A DNA stretch of 64,000 nt, from positions 884,376 through 948,375 of the forward strand of contig WBMV01000141.1 of NCBI GenBank assembly GCA_013396655.1, given 5' to 3'. The translations under genes were made by a program, and so were the position numbers. The notes under the pieces were generated by a model. That model was not told the origin of the DNA and did no database searches. It saw nothing but the letters and a program-made list of their open reading frames with translations. This DNA comes from Campylorhamphus procurvoides. Lineage: Eukaryota > Chordata > Aves > Passeriformes > Dendrocolaptidae. Shown here piece by piece: positions 25,201 to 36,058 of this stretch (position 1 is its first letter; each line of letters starts with the position of its first letter).

Positions 25201-28200
25201 GAATTGCATGGTGCATGACCCAGATATGGGTCACTGAAATGAGAATCAGAACCTAATGGGGATACTTTTTCCTTTCAAGCTACATTACTTTTCCCTGCTT
25301 ATCTGTTTAATATTAATAATGCCTTATAAGTTTTGAGGTCATGGAAAAATGCCCAATATAAATACTGTAAGTAGTGTAATACTCACAGGGTCCCAGTCAC
25401 TCTAGTGAGCTGCCCTTACTATCATTCAATGGGGCCATCTAGTCACTGCTGGAGGGTTTGTCAGGAAAAGCAGAGTAGTTTAGTTCTTCCAGGATTTGAG
25501 ATATGCTGTCACTAGGAAAAATACCAAATCACTGTCAATCCTTGTAGCATGCCATGGCATCCAGCTCTTTACATTTTGTCTCTTCCCTTTATTCCTGAGG
25601 GCTGGTACACAGACAACATGTAGGGGGAGCTTTTCCCAAACACAAGCACTAATCTACAGGTCCTGATCCCTAATTTTCAGTCACACCCATGAAAATAACA
25701 GCAATATTGCCTATGATTTCAGTGCACTTTAGATCAAGCTTAGGATAAGCGGGAGATTATTTCTCATCTCATTTGATGCTAGAGCTACCGGGAAAACTCC
25801 TACCATGTTGTCACGCGGGATAGAAGTCTTGCTAAGTTTTTTCTTTCCCTTTTCCTGTTGTTTTAACTGTGATGTTTGAATCACCCTTTGATTTTTTTGA
25901 CATCTCACAATGACATTCTCAGTTAATATTACATTTTCTAAATATTTCTGATGTGACAGTGCTATTAAATTATTATGGCAAACCACTTCCCTTAAGAAAT
26001 CTGTCCTGACTGGCCTATGACTTATATTCCTATTCAGGAACTGCTTTTTAAGTGAACTTGAACTCTGATCAAAGTTGTGGTCTTCATATTCTAGTAGAAC
26101 TGGATCTGCTGCCACTTATGCATTTTAATATGCCCCTGTCTGTGAAATCTAATGAGATAACCATAACCACTAATGCCTGTCTCTTTCCAGTCTCCCACGA
26201 AGGAAGAAAGGCCCCTCATGGTTTTGCATAGCTGACATTGCAAAGTAACCATTACCTAATTTATCTTTTTAGGAAGAGGGGTGAAACTCTCATGGGCAAT
26301 AAAAATATTAGCCATTTTATTTGAGATCACCTAGAAAAATTTCTGCTATAGCTGTTTGTCATGACCAGGAGGAAGACGTAATTACTGAACCATCAAAGTG
26401 TAGTAGAAATGCCTCTTTATGTGCTTTTCTTACTTGCGACTGAAACAGCAAATAAAAATGAGTTGTCTACTATAAGAGCTTCAGGCTCTCTGTTCACAGC
26501 ACTGCTTCTAGCACTGCAAATGAGACATTCAGAGGACTGGAAAAATTTTAAACTATCCAAAAATGTCCCAGACTGAGAACAATTGCAATAAAGATTGACT
26601 TAGAAGAAAAAGTTGCTTTAATCTATCAGAAACACAGAGAGCAGAATGGTGTTGTCAGGGTCAGTTTTCCATAGCATCTGAAGACCCAGATGACTTATAT
26701 CTTTGGGCTCAGTTCTGATTTTGTGAAAAGTTTGTTAGATTCTTTTCAGACAATTTTTGCAGAAAAATAAGCTTACTTTACAACGATAATTCTTGATCCT
26801 TGAGCTTACATCTGATGGATTTTGGTGCATAAGGTAGCATTTATCTTACCTGGCTCTAAATTTAAATCAGTTTTCAAAAAAAAACTTCAGTTGAAGAAAA
26901 CTCTCAGGAGAACTTATCTGACTCAATGCTTATTTGAAGGTTATTTATTTATTGTTAGATTATTATTTTAGAGGAACATATCTTAGGTGAATTGTTTTCC
27001 TCGATCACTTGTGAAGAAGTCCTAAAGGGGCTAGCTCAGATGTTTAAATGAGTTCCATCATCACCATTCTTTTAGGGGAAACAACACATTCACAGATATT
27101 TCTGTAGAGATGTTTATCAGATGTGATTTATTTTTGTGTGAAACTCTGAAGCGCTGAGTTCTGCCTTTCTGTGATGAATTGATGAATGTCTCAAAACATT
27201 GTAGGATATCCCAGAGTCCTGTGGAAGGGTATGATGCAGAGTCGTACTAATGATACAGTTATAAATAGCTGCCATTTGGAGTCTGATCTTAAATCAGAGT
27301 AGGTTTTACATCATGTGTCAGTGAGTACATTTCCACAGTATGTACAGACAAAATCTTACTGTCTTCTCTTTGGTGGCCACTCGCTACACTTAAATAGCTT
27401 GAAAATGGCTCACCTGTTTTGATATTAAAGCTTTCAAATATCTATTCTAAGTGTGTGAAAATATACAAAGCATTTCCTGCAACATGCTGAGAATCATCTG
27501 CTCTAAATATGAATTTGTGTTTTTCCATGTGAATGGAGCTATAAAAGTATTTCATTCTACTGTTTTTTTAAAGATTAAAAAGACCAAAAAAATTCTTTTA
27601 ATAAGAAGTGAAATTTGCGCACTACTTCCAACAAAAATATGGTTTGGTTGTCCTTTTAAGAAACCACTGAATAAACACATTTTGCCTTTCGCTCTACTGA
27701 TTGAATTTTTTTTTCATGGTCTTTTTAGCTCATGCCCAGATTGCATCAGCTTCAGAACATAGCTCTAATGAAATACAGTATTGTGAAAGTGTTCTACATA
27801 GCTGACTGTAATACATTTCCTAAATAAATACAAATTAAAATCATAAGAGTAGCCTATGCATCAAAAGCCTTCTTTCTCAGTTCTTGGCATCTGTGGGACT
27901 TGGCATGTATTCTGTTTTGCCAGTCTAACCAAAAACCAGTTGGTATAATGATCCTACTCAGTCTGACCAACATCTTTTGTGTAGCTTTGGAGGTTTTTCT
28001 CATTGCTTGTGACTTACAGTCGAACAGGGAAGAATGTTACTCTTTGCAGTTCTCAGACACTGCAACACAGTGCTTAGATGAATAGTTCCTTTTAATAAAA
28101 AGGATCAGTACAATTTTTTATTCATATCTCCCACATGAAAGCAAGAGTTTGCACTGTAACTTAATACTGTTTCGGAGCATAAGAAATCCTCTTACTGATC

Positions 28201-28990
28201 AAAGGATTTATACTATTTATTCTTCCTTACAAATGCAACTTGTTGATGAGAAAGTTAAGACTTTATTGTGTCCTGTCATTGGGTAAAACCTTAATTTACA
28301 TTACATGAATTGAACAAGTAACTAGATAGCAGAAAGTAGCTCATAGTTTATAAATATGTAGAATAATGCTCTTCAATAATATTTTAGGGAAAAAATAGCC
28401 AAATGATAACCACCTTGTATAAGTAGCTCCATGAAATAGAAACTTACAGATAAATTGATCAACTCAAATCACAATTATTTTAAAATATATGCACTCTATC
28501 TTCCCCCCAAACTTAGTTCTCTCTGCTCTTGAACAGAACTGAAAGTTCACATCACTACTGACTGTGGCAGTGCATTTCAGCTACGTACGAGGCTGATGGA
28601 CTCGGTACCATATTCCTTCCCAAGTCAGGGTGAACTCCTGCTGACCTTGTTGCAATGCCCTGATGGGCCAAACTTTCCTCTTCTGGATTCTGGTAAACGT
28701 GAGATTTCATTCACTGATGCTGACATTGCTTGACAGCACAACAGCACTTCATGGAGAGCTTTCTATGAAGCATGAATTTGAGGAAAAAGACTAAAAAGGG
28801 TCAGTTTTTAGTAAAGGAGGAAACTAGAAATGGAGATAATACCTAAGTGGAGCAGTGTATAAAGCAAGAAACAGTGCTTTTCTGTAATGATTTCTTCTGA
28901 ATCTGACCTAACGTGAGCACCATGAGAATAAATTTTATCTGCTCTGAAAATTATGGTTGAATTTGCACTTAAACTCTGTTAATATTTAAG
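25201..28990. other. unique DNA, no established gene
   Basis: Contains an unrecognised 128-codon minus-strand frame (25729-26115) discussed in the findings. An in-frame TAA directly precedes its first codon, a GTG. No repeat family recognised. Confidence 0.45.
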
Positions 28991-29059
28991 CATGGAGTTG
29001 GACTCAATGATCCTTACATATTCTTTCCCACTTGAGATATTCTATGATTTTATGTTTCT
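28991..29059 (+). mobile_element. CR1 LINE 3' terminus
   Basis: Only the last 70 bp of a CR1: GGAGTTGGACTCAATGATCC, then a TTGAGATATTCTATGATTTTATG tail made of two to three octamer units (quoted in parts: TTGAGAT, ATTCTATG, ATTTTATG). This is an extreme 5'-truncated copy, the commonest form of the family. Confidence 0.85.
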
Positions 29060-29235
29060 TTGTTATGGGCTTTAGGGGCATAATGCAGGAGCTGAAAATA
29101 TGAGCATATGCATGTTAACAAATCCTGCAGTATAAAAAGAATGGAATACCCTCTGGTCTTTCAGAAGAAGATGTCCTGAGTAAACTATCTCACCTGCCCT
29201 ACCCTAGACACAAGCAGTAACTAAAAAAAAAGGAT

Positions 29236-29890
29236 ATAACAAATATGAAGAACAGGCACTGGGTCAAAAAATGTTCAGAACAGGATTGGAGTGTGTTAAA
29301 TGTTGTCTCTGAATTCAAGAAGGACTGTTGAAAAACACCTGAAGGACCATACAGCCATTGGTCACAGCCAGCAGAGGTTCATGAGGGCAAAGTCCTGCTT
29401 ATCAAACTTCATTTCCTCCCATAACAGGGTAACTTAGTTAATTGATCTAAAAATGCCAGTAGATGTAATATATTTGGATTTCAACAAAGCTTTTCGTACT
29501 CTCTCTTACAGGATTCTTCTGGACAAAATGTCCAGCACTTGGCTGAATAACCAGGTTATGTGATGGATGAACAACTGCCTCATAGGTCGGGCACAAAGAA
29601 TTACAGTGAATTGTGTAACATCAGGCTGTTGACCTGCCACTAGTGAGGTTCTTCATCTTAGGCCCAGTTCTCTTCAATATCTTCATCAATGACTAGGATA
29701 CAGGAGTTGAAGGACTACTAAGTGTACTGATGGCACCAAATTGGGAGGAACTGTTGACTTAACATGCTTAACTCTCTTTGCCCAGGCACAACGGGAAGGC
29801 TGTATACTCCAGAAATTATGCAGGGGAAGTACAAGCAAGATCAGTGTAGTATGAGATAGCTGGGATGCAGAAAGACCTGGCATTAAAAAT
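29236..29890 (+). mobile_element. CR1 LINE ORF2 internal fragment, RT palm region
   Basis: Plus-strand relic of the central reverse transcriptase. Landmarks in order are ATTCAAGAAGGACTG, GCAGCCATTGG-like CAGCCATTGGTCACAGCC, GGCAAAGTCCTGCTTATC, TTTGGATTTCAACAAAGC (the LDF.KAF motif A region at about 29473) and GGTCGGGCACAAAG. CCCAGTTCTCTTCAATAT and CAATGACTAGGATACAGG follow. The motif C region (FADD in active copies) near 29730 has decayed to a frame with a stop. It has neither 5' end nor 3' tail. Similarity is clear up to about 29765 and becomes doubtful beyond it. It is non-functional. Confidence 0.88.
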
Positions 29891-30270
29891 GGCATTTGAA
29901 CCGAGATTATACCAGGACGTACAAAAGTGAGCAAGTGATTTATATAACTAATTTTTTAAGGTGGGCTATTTAGGAAATCAGAGTGGTGATCATGGAATTA
30001 AACAGAGGGCTCTTTTTTAAAATGATTAAACGCAAATGGATTATGATTTTCTTATGAAGACCAGATGATGATGGATGCTCTCAAATAAAATAGACAACTT
30101 TTTAAACTTCTTAAAAATATAGCACTCAATATACCTGCTGAGGAAGAAAATGTCTTATAAAAGTGAAAACAGCTCCAAGGGGTTGGATATTAGAGTTTCT
30201 ATGGCGTTGACTCAGGAGCATAGTTATACTAGATGCACAGATTAATCTAGTCTGGTGTGTGCAACTTTGT
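29891..30270. other. unique DNA, nothing recognised
   Basis: No gene or repeat family seen. Confidence 0.4.
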
Positions 30271-30273
30271 ACG

Positions 30274-30342
30274 TGGCACAGTGTTTGGCAAATGACCTAT
30301 GGTCAAACTTATCCTTGCACTGGAAGGTTGGGAGTTCAATCC
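30274..30342 (+). other. tRNA-like pol III promoter remnant (decayed tRNA pseudogene or SINE head)
   Basis: Seen: TGGCACAGTGTTTGG (30274-30288) resembles an A box and GTTCAATCC (30334-30342) fits the B-box pattern exactly, at tRNA-like spacing. A T-arm fold around TTCAATC pairs only three of five bases. No convincing acceptor stem was found, so this is not a working tRNA gene. It may be the head of an old tRNA-derived SINE or coincidence. No CR1-like or other tail was recognised downstream. Confidence 0.3.
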
Positions 30343-31589
30343 CCATCTGGAGGTAAGTCTCAGCCTTGGACCCTGTGATGAATGTAACTGATATCTGGTC
30401 TGTCATGAAGGAACTCAAAAACCTTGTCAGTTCAAGTAAATAATTGGGAGATCAAAGCTGGCTACCTTTCTGTACTGAGGCTGCAGGGAAAGAGGCTGAT
30501 CATCATTTAGCATTATTTGACCTTCAGTCTAGATTTTCATACAAAATCTGAAATTGTTTTGATAAAAGTGTATTTTAATTCCCTCTACTTAATACAAAAT
30601 TTGAACTGTAGAAGGCAATGCATTTTAAAGGTATTTTCCAGGGAATTAAAATACATTTACAATTTTGTGTAATGCACAAATCAGTAACTTGAAGAATTAC
30701 TCCCTCCTCTCCTTCCTGGGCTACTATATATTTTTACTGCAGCAAACATTGTATTTCTATAATTTAAAGCTGTGTTCTGGAATACATTTTCTTTCATTAT
30801 CATTGTACAGTAAAAATGCATTTTCCAACTTCTGTCTGAATGTTTGAAGCCTGAGAAAAGCTTTGGATTGTTGATCCATTGGTAAAGGAGATTTACTGGG
30901 TGATGAGTCAGAAAAAGTACTTTAAAATTTTGTAATTTCCCAGAGAGCTTAAAAGAGCTTGCTATGCAATATTCACACCCAGAACATTGGAAACAAATCT
31001 GGATCGAGTCACAGAACATTATTTCTTCTTTTTTTTTTTCCCACACCAACAATTGTACTACAGCTCAGCAATGCATCTGAGAACTCACATCTAGTTTAGA
31101 TGAATTCTATGGTTTACTTTTTGTTGTTTCAAGAGAACTTCTGGTTGAGACACTTGGAGGCACCTCTGGAATGCAAGTTATTTTGCTTACTGAGAGCAAG
31201 ACAGCATTTTGTCAGCACACTAAATGTTAAAATAATGCAGACCCTTTGGATTTGCACAGTATAATAGACTTCACAGTGCAGTAGTTATGCAATCCATGTA
31301 GGATAGTCCTGAGTCCTAATCCTGTCTCTCAAGACAGTTCAAATATTTTGAAATTAAAATGTGAAACTACCTTATGAGTTGAATATCTGAGTGCATTAGG
31401 CTACACATGCTTCTATCTTTTTTTCCATCCACCCAATGAATCTTTAATTTGTTTCCGTACAACATTACAGACTCAAGAACTTCTTTTCTTCCAGCATTAG
31501 GAGAGGTTAGAGTGTTCAGTCAACATAACCAGGGAATTCAGTGCATCTCTGCAGTTTCCCATGAGTGGTAGAAAGGACTTTTATCTGCA
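30343..31589. other. unique DNA, no gene seen
   Basis: A 123-codon minus frame at 30681-31052 has no domain features and is treated as chance. Confidence 0.45.
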
Positions 31590-31880
31590 ACATCAACTGT
31601 TACTTTAGGTGAGATTTTAAAGAGTGAGCCCCAATCAGTTTAAATTGGACAGTGTAGGGCTGCCTTGCTGAAGCATTTATGATGATTTGTATGCCAAGGC
31701 AATAAAGGAGCTTCCCAGCTGCTCTGCAGGAGGAAACGGAGCAGGAGGTTGCTTGGTTCTTCTTCAGGAACAACAAGCTCTCAGCTTGGCCTCTTTTATT
31801 CCAAGCGCTTTGTTTGGGCATAAGCTGTTGGCTTGCTCAGTGTTGATATATTTAACGGCTTTAGTAATTATTTGCTGATT
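31590..31880. promoter_or_regulatory. candidate conserved non-coding element or non-coding exon
   Basis: Unique 290-bp stretch of higher GC than its flanks, with CAGCTGCTCTGCAGG, AGCGCTTTGTTTGGGCA and a TAATTATTTGCTGATTT tail. Short frames are open on both strands (1600s minus, 1687-1878 plus) but neither resembles a known protein. Listed only because its composition differs from the flanks. Confidence 0.2.
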
Positions 31881-34800
31881 TTTCTACCATCTTGAAAATT
31901 GTATACTTTTTTTTTTCACCCAGTGCTTCTCTCCTAAAAACTTTTCACTTCTTCCCAGCCAAGGCTTTTTCCAGGCTAACTGAATCTCATATCTTCCCTT
32001 CATCACCCAGCTGACGGCTCCACAGAGAGCATTTCTTGGCTGCCACAGTCTGAATAGTTTCATGTGCAATACTGCTTAAAATCTCAACAACATTTAATGA
32101 ATGCTATTAAATGAACTGGCCTATATACACCCTGCTAGGTTTTTGGAGATAGGGAAAGCAAATAAGTGAAAAAATATGGAAGAGAAAATCTCCCAAACAC
32201 AGCTCCAATTTGTTCAATAGCAAAATACTTGGTTTCACACTGCATCTGCCCAGCCAAAACTTTTTTTATTAGCATGCCTGTACCACTTCAAGGTTTGGGA
32301 TCTGGATTTTGTGGTTCTGGATTCTGTGGTATGAAAAAAACAACATAACGACCTTAAAAATTTTCTTTTAATTTTTTAATTATTTTTACATTTTAAAGCT
32401 GCCAGGCAATTGCAAAATGCAACTTACTATTTCAGCACCAAAAAGCAAGAAAATACACACCCCAACCAGGGTGTAAATTTCTGTACTGCAAAGTGTATAT
32501 ATATTGCATAACATCTTTGATCAATCTAGTTCCTGGAATATATTTAAAAGCCTCTCCTCAATATAGCATATTAAATAATATAACTCATTTTATCATTTAT
32601 TACTGTTTTTATGTTCTATATCTAAACAAGTAGTTAAATAATCTTGGGAGAAAAGCTCATATCACTCCTTGGTCTTGTTTGCTCTGGCTTACTGTGATGA
32701 AGTACAAAAAATAAGTATGTTTTAAAATTTATCCCAATTTCCCATTTTCTTGAAAATGCACTCTGATAGTTTAATGAGAATAAAATTAGATCCATTCTGC
32801 AAAAATCATATACACATGCTTAATGTTCTACACATGACTAGTTTCATCGAATTTAATGGATTTTAGTTGTTATCGAAAGTAAATGAGAATTCATTATATA
32901 AGAAGGCTTCCTCTATTTAGAGGAAATAAAATTTAAACTACAGAGTCTAGAAGTAATGGGCCTACTATAAATCAGCCATTTCATTGTAATGCTATGGTTG
33001 AGCAATTAAATTAAAACCAAGACCCAGAATGCACAGGAAATCAAATCTGATGAATCCGATCTTCAGTTAGTGCAAACTCATACAGATTAAAGAAAGTCAA
33101 AGGTGCAGTGTTTGAACCATATGACTCTTTAGTGAAATGTTTCCATAGCAAACTAATCTAAACTTTCCAGTTCCTTGAATATCTTGCAATTAGTACATAG
33201 TTGTCACGTCTTTTTTTTTTTTTTTTNTTGATCTGGAGCCCATGCATGTCTTGAGTATTTCTCTTGCATGCCATTTGCTAATCTTTCTCTCAGGAGGTTA
33301 TTCTAGTAGACAAAATTCTAAGTGACTCCAAATAGCTACAGTAATTTTAAAAGGCTAGGAATGATATAATTCTATTCATTTCTCAACAGAATAAATCTGG
33401 TCTTAAATCTTTGGATATTTTAAATTCATGCACAGTGACAAATATGGCCTTGAAAGGTTCTGAATTACCTAGAAAGCTATACTTTCATGAATAGTTTTCA
33501 ATCAGACACGTCAATGAACTCAACCTGTGTCCCACTAAATTTACATGCTTGAGTGTTGCTTTTTACAGGATGCTTAGAGAATTCACGTCCCCACCAAAAT
33601 TCTGTGAAAATCCTCATTTTTTTCCCTCCAGAAATATGAAACAGCAGGTCAGTAATTTTGCTCATGTACAAATCATTCTTGGTAACAATATAGATTAATC
33701 ACAAGTCTGCATTTCTAAAAACAAAATCTTTACACATTTTACAAAAAAAGGTACATGGCTCATTCTGTTCATCTCTAGTGGTTTTAGGACAAAATACTCA
33801 CATTATTTTTAAAATATTGATGGCTTCTAACATTATAAACTCAGGTGAAAGCTCATAGTATGGAGCTATACTGTTATCACAGAGCATCATCAGAAATATT
33901 TGGCTTTGAATAATATTGTGTGGGTTATTAGCTCTGGAAAAAAGAAAAGAGGAGAGAAATCTCCAGGTGCAGGCCACACAGGACCTTGTAACAGAGGCAT
34001 CACAGTGCTGAAACTGTCTATAGGCTCTATGGCTTGTCTTTTTCACCTTGGCTGATGCCAATTTTCCCACTTCAAAAAGACTCAAGGAACTTTTCCCCAG
34101 AAAGATAAGAGGCTCGCCTTTTGCTATGACCTTTGTGTGTGTTATTTAGCAGGCACGACATGTTTATGCTTGATAGCTGCCCTTGAAGGCCTTTCCTGAC
34201 CCATGTTCTAGTGAGCCCCACATTTATTTGGATGTCACAGAATGGTAAATCAAAATCTGTGGAATTCATCTCCTTTAAATTTAATTTTTGTGGGGATTCA
34301 TTAAAAATTTTTATTCAGCACTGTAATTAGTTTGATATTGCTGCTTGCTATCCATTTCTGCCCTCACTGTATCAGTTTTAGCATAGTTGAAATGGTCAGG
34401 AAGTAGCAGGAGAAAAAGACATTTAGCTTATGTGATGTCCTGTATCTATGCTACCTGTGATCTGGGTGTAAAGATGTGAGGATTTTCTGGAGCAGAGGAT
34501 TAAGCTTGCTCCAATAGTGAGGTCTGCCCAATGCCCAGGAAGACAGGAAAGCAGGTAGCTGCTGCTGGAGCCGTCTCAGGTGGTTTGAAGGTTAGGCTGA
34601 GCAGAAGGAGACATGACAAGAAAGCTTAACCTATGAACACAGGTTATGCAACTGCATTTTTAAATTTAATGTCACAGTGGTGATCACCAAAATACCATGC
34701 CATTTTGGGTTATTAACTTTTTAATGACTTATTGCTTGCAAAACATGATGAGAAAGTTTGATGCCTACCTTAATTTGAATTGATTTTTCTTTGCTGTTAA

Positions 34801-35598
34801 AGAAATTACCACTTGAAAAGGCCTCAGTCAGAGGAGTGGAATGCATGTCAGTTTAGCAGAAACTGAATGAAATAAAAACCACATCTATTTGCATGTTGTA
34901 GGAGTTTGGCAGTGAACACCATAATATCACTCCTGAGAAGTTAGTCACAAGGGTATCCAGCTGTAAGAAAAAAAAATAGGTCAAGTTTGGCTTTAAGTCA
35001 GGAACTACAGTTTTTCAAGAGGACTGGAAATGTACAAAGCATAAAATGATTTTTGCAGGTGCCAGAAAGTGTTTAATTTACACAGAACTCAGAACTATGG
35101 GTATGGGGCTCCCCTCCTAAAAGTTTTGAGACAAGACACAATTGTGTAGACTAATGGTCTTGATGTCTACAAAAGGTAAACAGCCCCAAAACTAATTAGC
35201 TTCAACAACCAATGCGAATACTTCTGTTTATATTTTGCATTATTCATTTACCATGAAATGAGAATATGTTCAAATAAAGCATATTGGAAGCAGCATTCTC
35301 TCTGTGAATGAGCTTCTTATTGTGAAGTAGGAAAAATTTTCCCTGAAGCAGGGAAAAAATCCTCATTTTCATGTCTTTCTTCTTTTTTATTATGCATCTT
35401 TCTAAGAATGCATAATACTTTGCTATCAGCTTTATTTCTCATTGTTTCAAAGCTAATACTAATCTTCCTGTGATAAGCTTATTGCTTTGTTTTTCTAGAC
35501 TATTTTATTGGATGGATACAAGAGAAATCCCTAAGCACGGGTTTCCAAGAGACAGTGGAAGTTTTATTATTGTCGTTTCTCCTTCTGTATTTAAATGG
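31881..35598. other. unique AT-rich DNA, no gene seen
   Basis: Includes a poly-T run with an ambiguous base (33211-33229). No repeat family recognised elsewhere. Confidence 0.45.
33211..33229 (+). repeat. poly-T run with an undetermined base
   Basis: Sixteen T, one N at 33227, then TT. The N marks a homopolymer that the assembly could not resolve, so the true length is unknown. Confidence 0.97.
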
Positions 35599-36058
35599 CC
35601 CCTTGATATGGGGCAGTGACACCTTCAACTAGATCAGGTTGCTCAAAACACCATCCAACCCGGCCTTAAAGTTCCAGGGGTGGGGCATCCACAACTTTTA
35701 TGTGCAACCTGTTCCAGTGCCTCACCACACTTACAGTAAAGAATTTCATCCTAATATCTAATCTAAACCTACTCTATTTCACTTTAAAGCCATTACCTCT
35801 TGTCCTGTCACTACATGCTCTTATAAAAAGTCCCTCTCCATCTCCTTTGTAGGCCCGCTTTAGGTACTGGCAGGCTGCTATGAGGTCTCTACAGAGTCTT
35901 CTCTTCTCCTGGCTGAACGATCCCAGTTCTCTCAGTCTTTCCTCAAAGGAGAGGTGCTCCATCTCTCTAATCAGCTTGGTGGCCCTCCTCTGGACCCACT
36001 CCAACAGGCTCTTCCTGTGCTAGGGACCTCAGAAGAGGATGCAGTACTCCAGGTGGAA
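35599..36058 (-). mobile_element. CR1 LINE, minus orientation, lacking its extreme 3' end
   Basis: Landmarks read antisense are GGGCAGTGACACCTTC, AGATCAGGTTGCTCAAAACA, GGGGCATCCACAAC, CTTGTCCTGTCACTACATGC, TGAGGTCTCTACAG and CTCCTCTGGACCCACTCCAAC, ending with ATGCAGTACTCCAGGTGG. This is one of the best-preserved copies in the window. Unusually, the octamer tail and about the last 60 bp of the 3'-UTR are missing from the left edge, although CR1 insertions normally keep the 3' end. A later deletion is the simplest explanation. Confidence 0.93.
35774..36004 (-). pseudogene. CR1 ORF2 C-terminal remnant
   Basis: This 76-codon frame matches the end of CR1 ORF2: [18 protein letters not shown], then [30 protein letters not shown] and [12 protein letters not shown]. 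It follows the family order with few substitutions but lacks the FFTVRV..HWN.LP end, which is out of frame further on. There is no catalytic core, so it has no enzyme activity. Confidence 0.92.
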
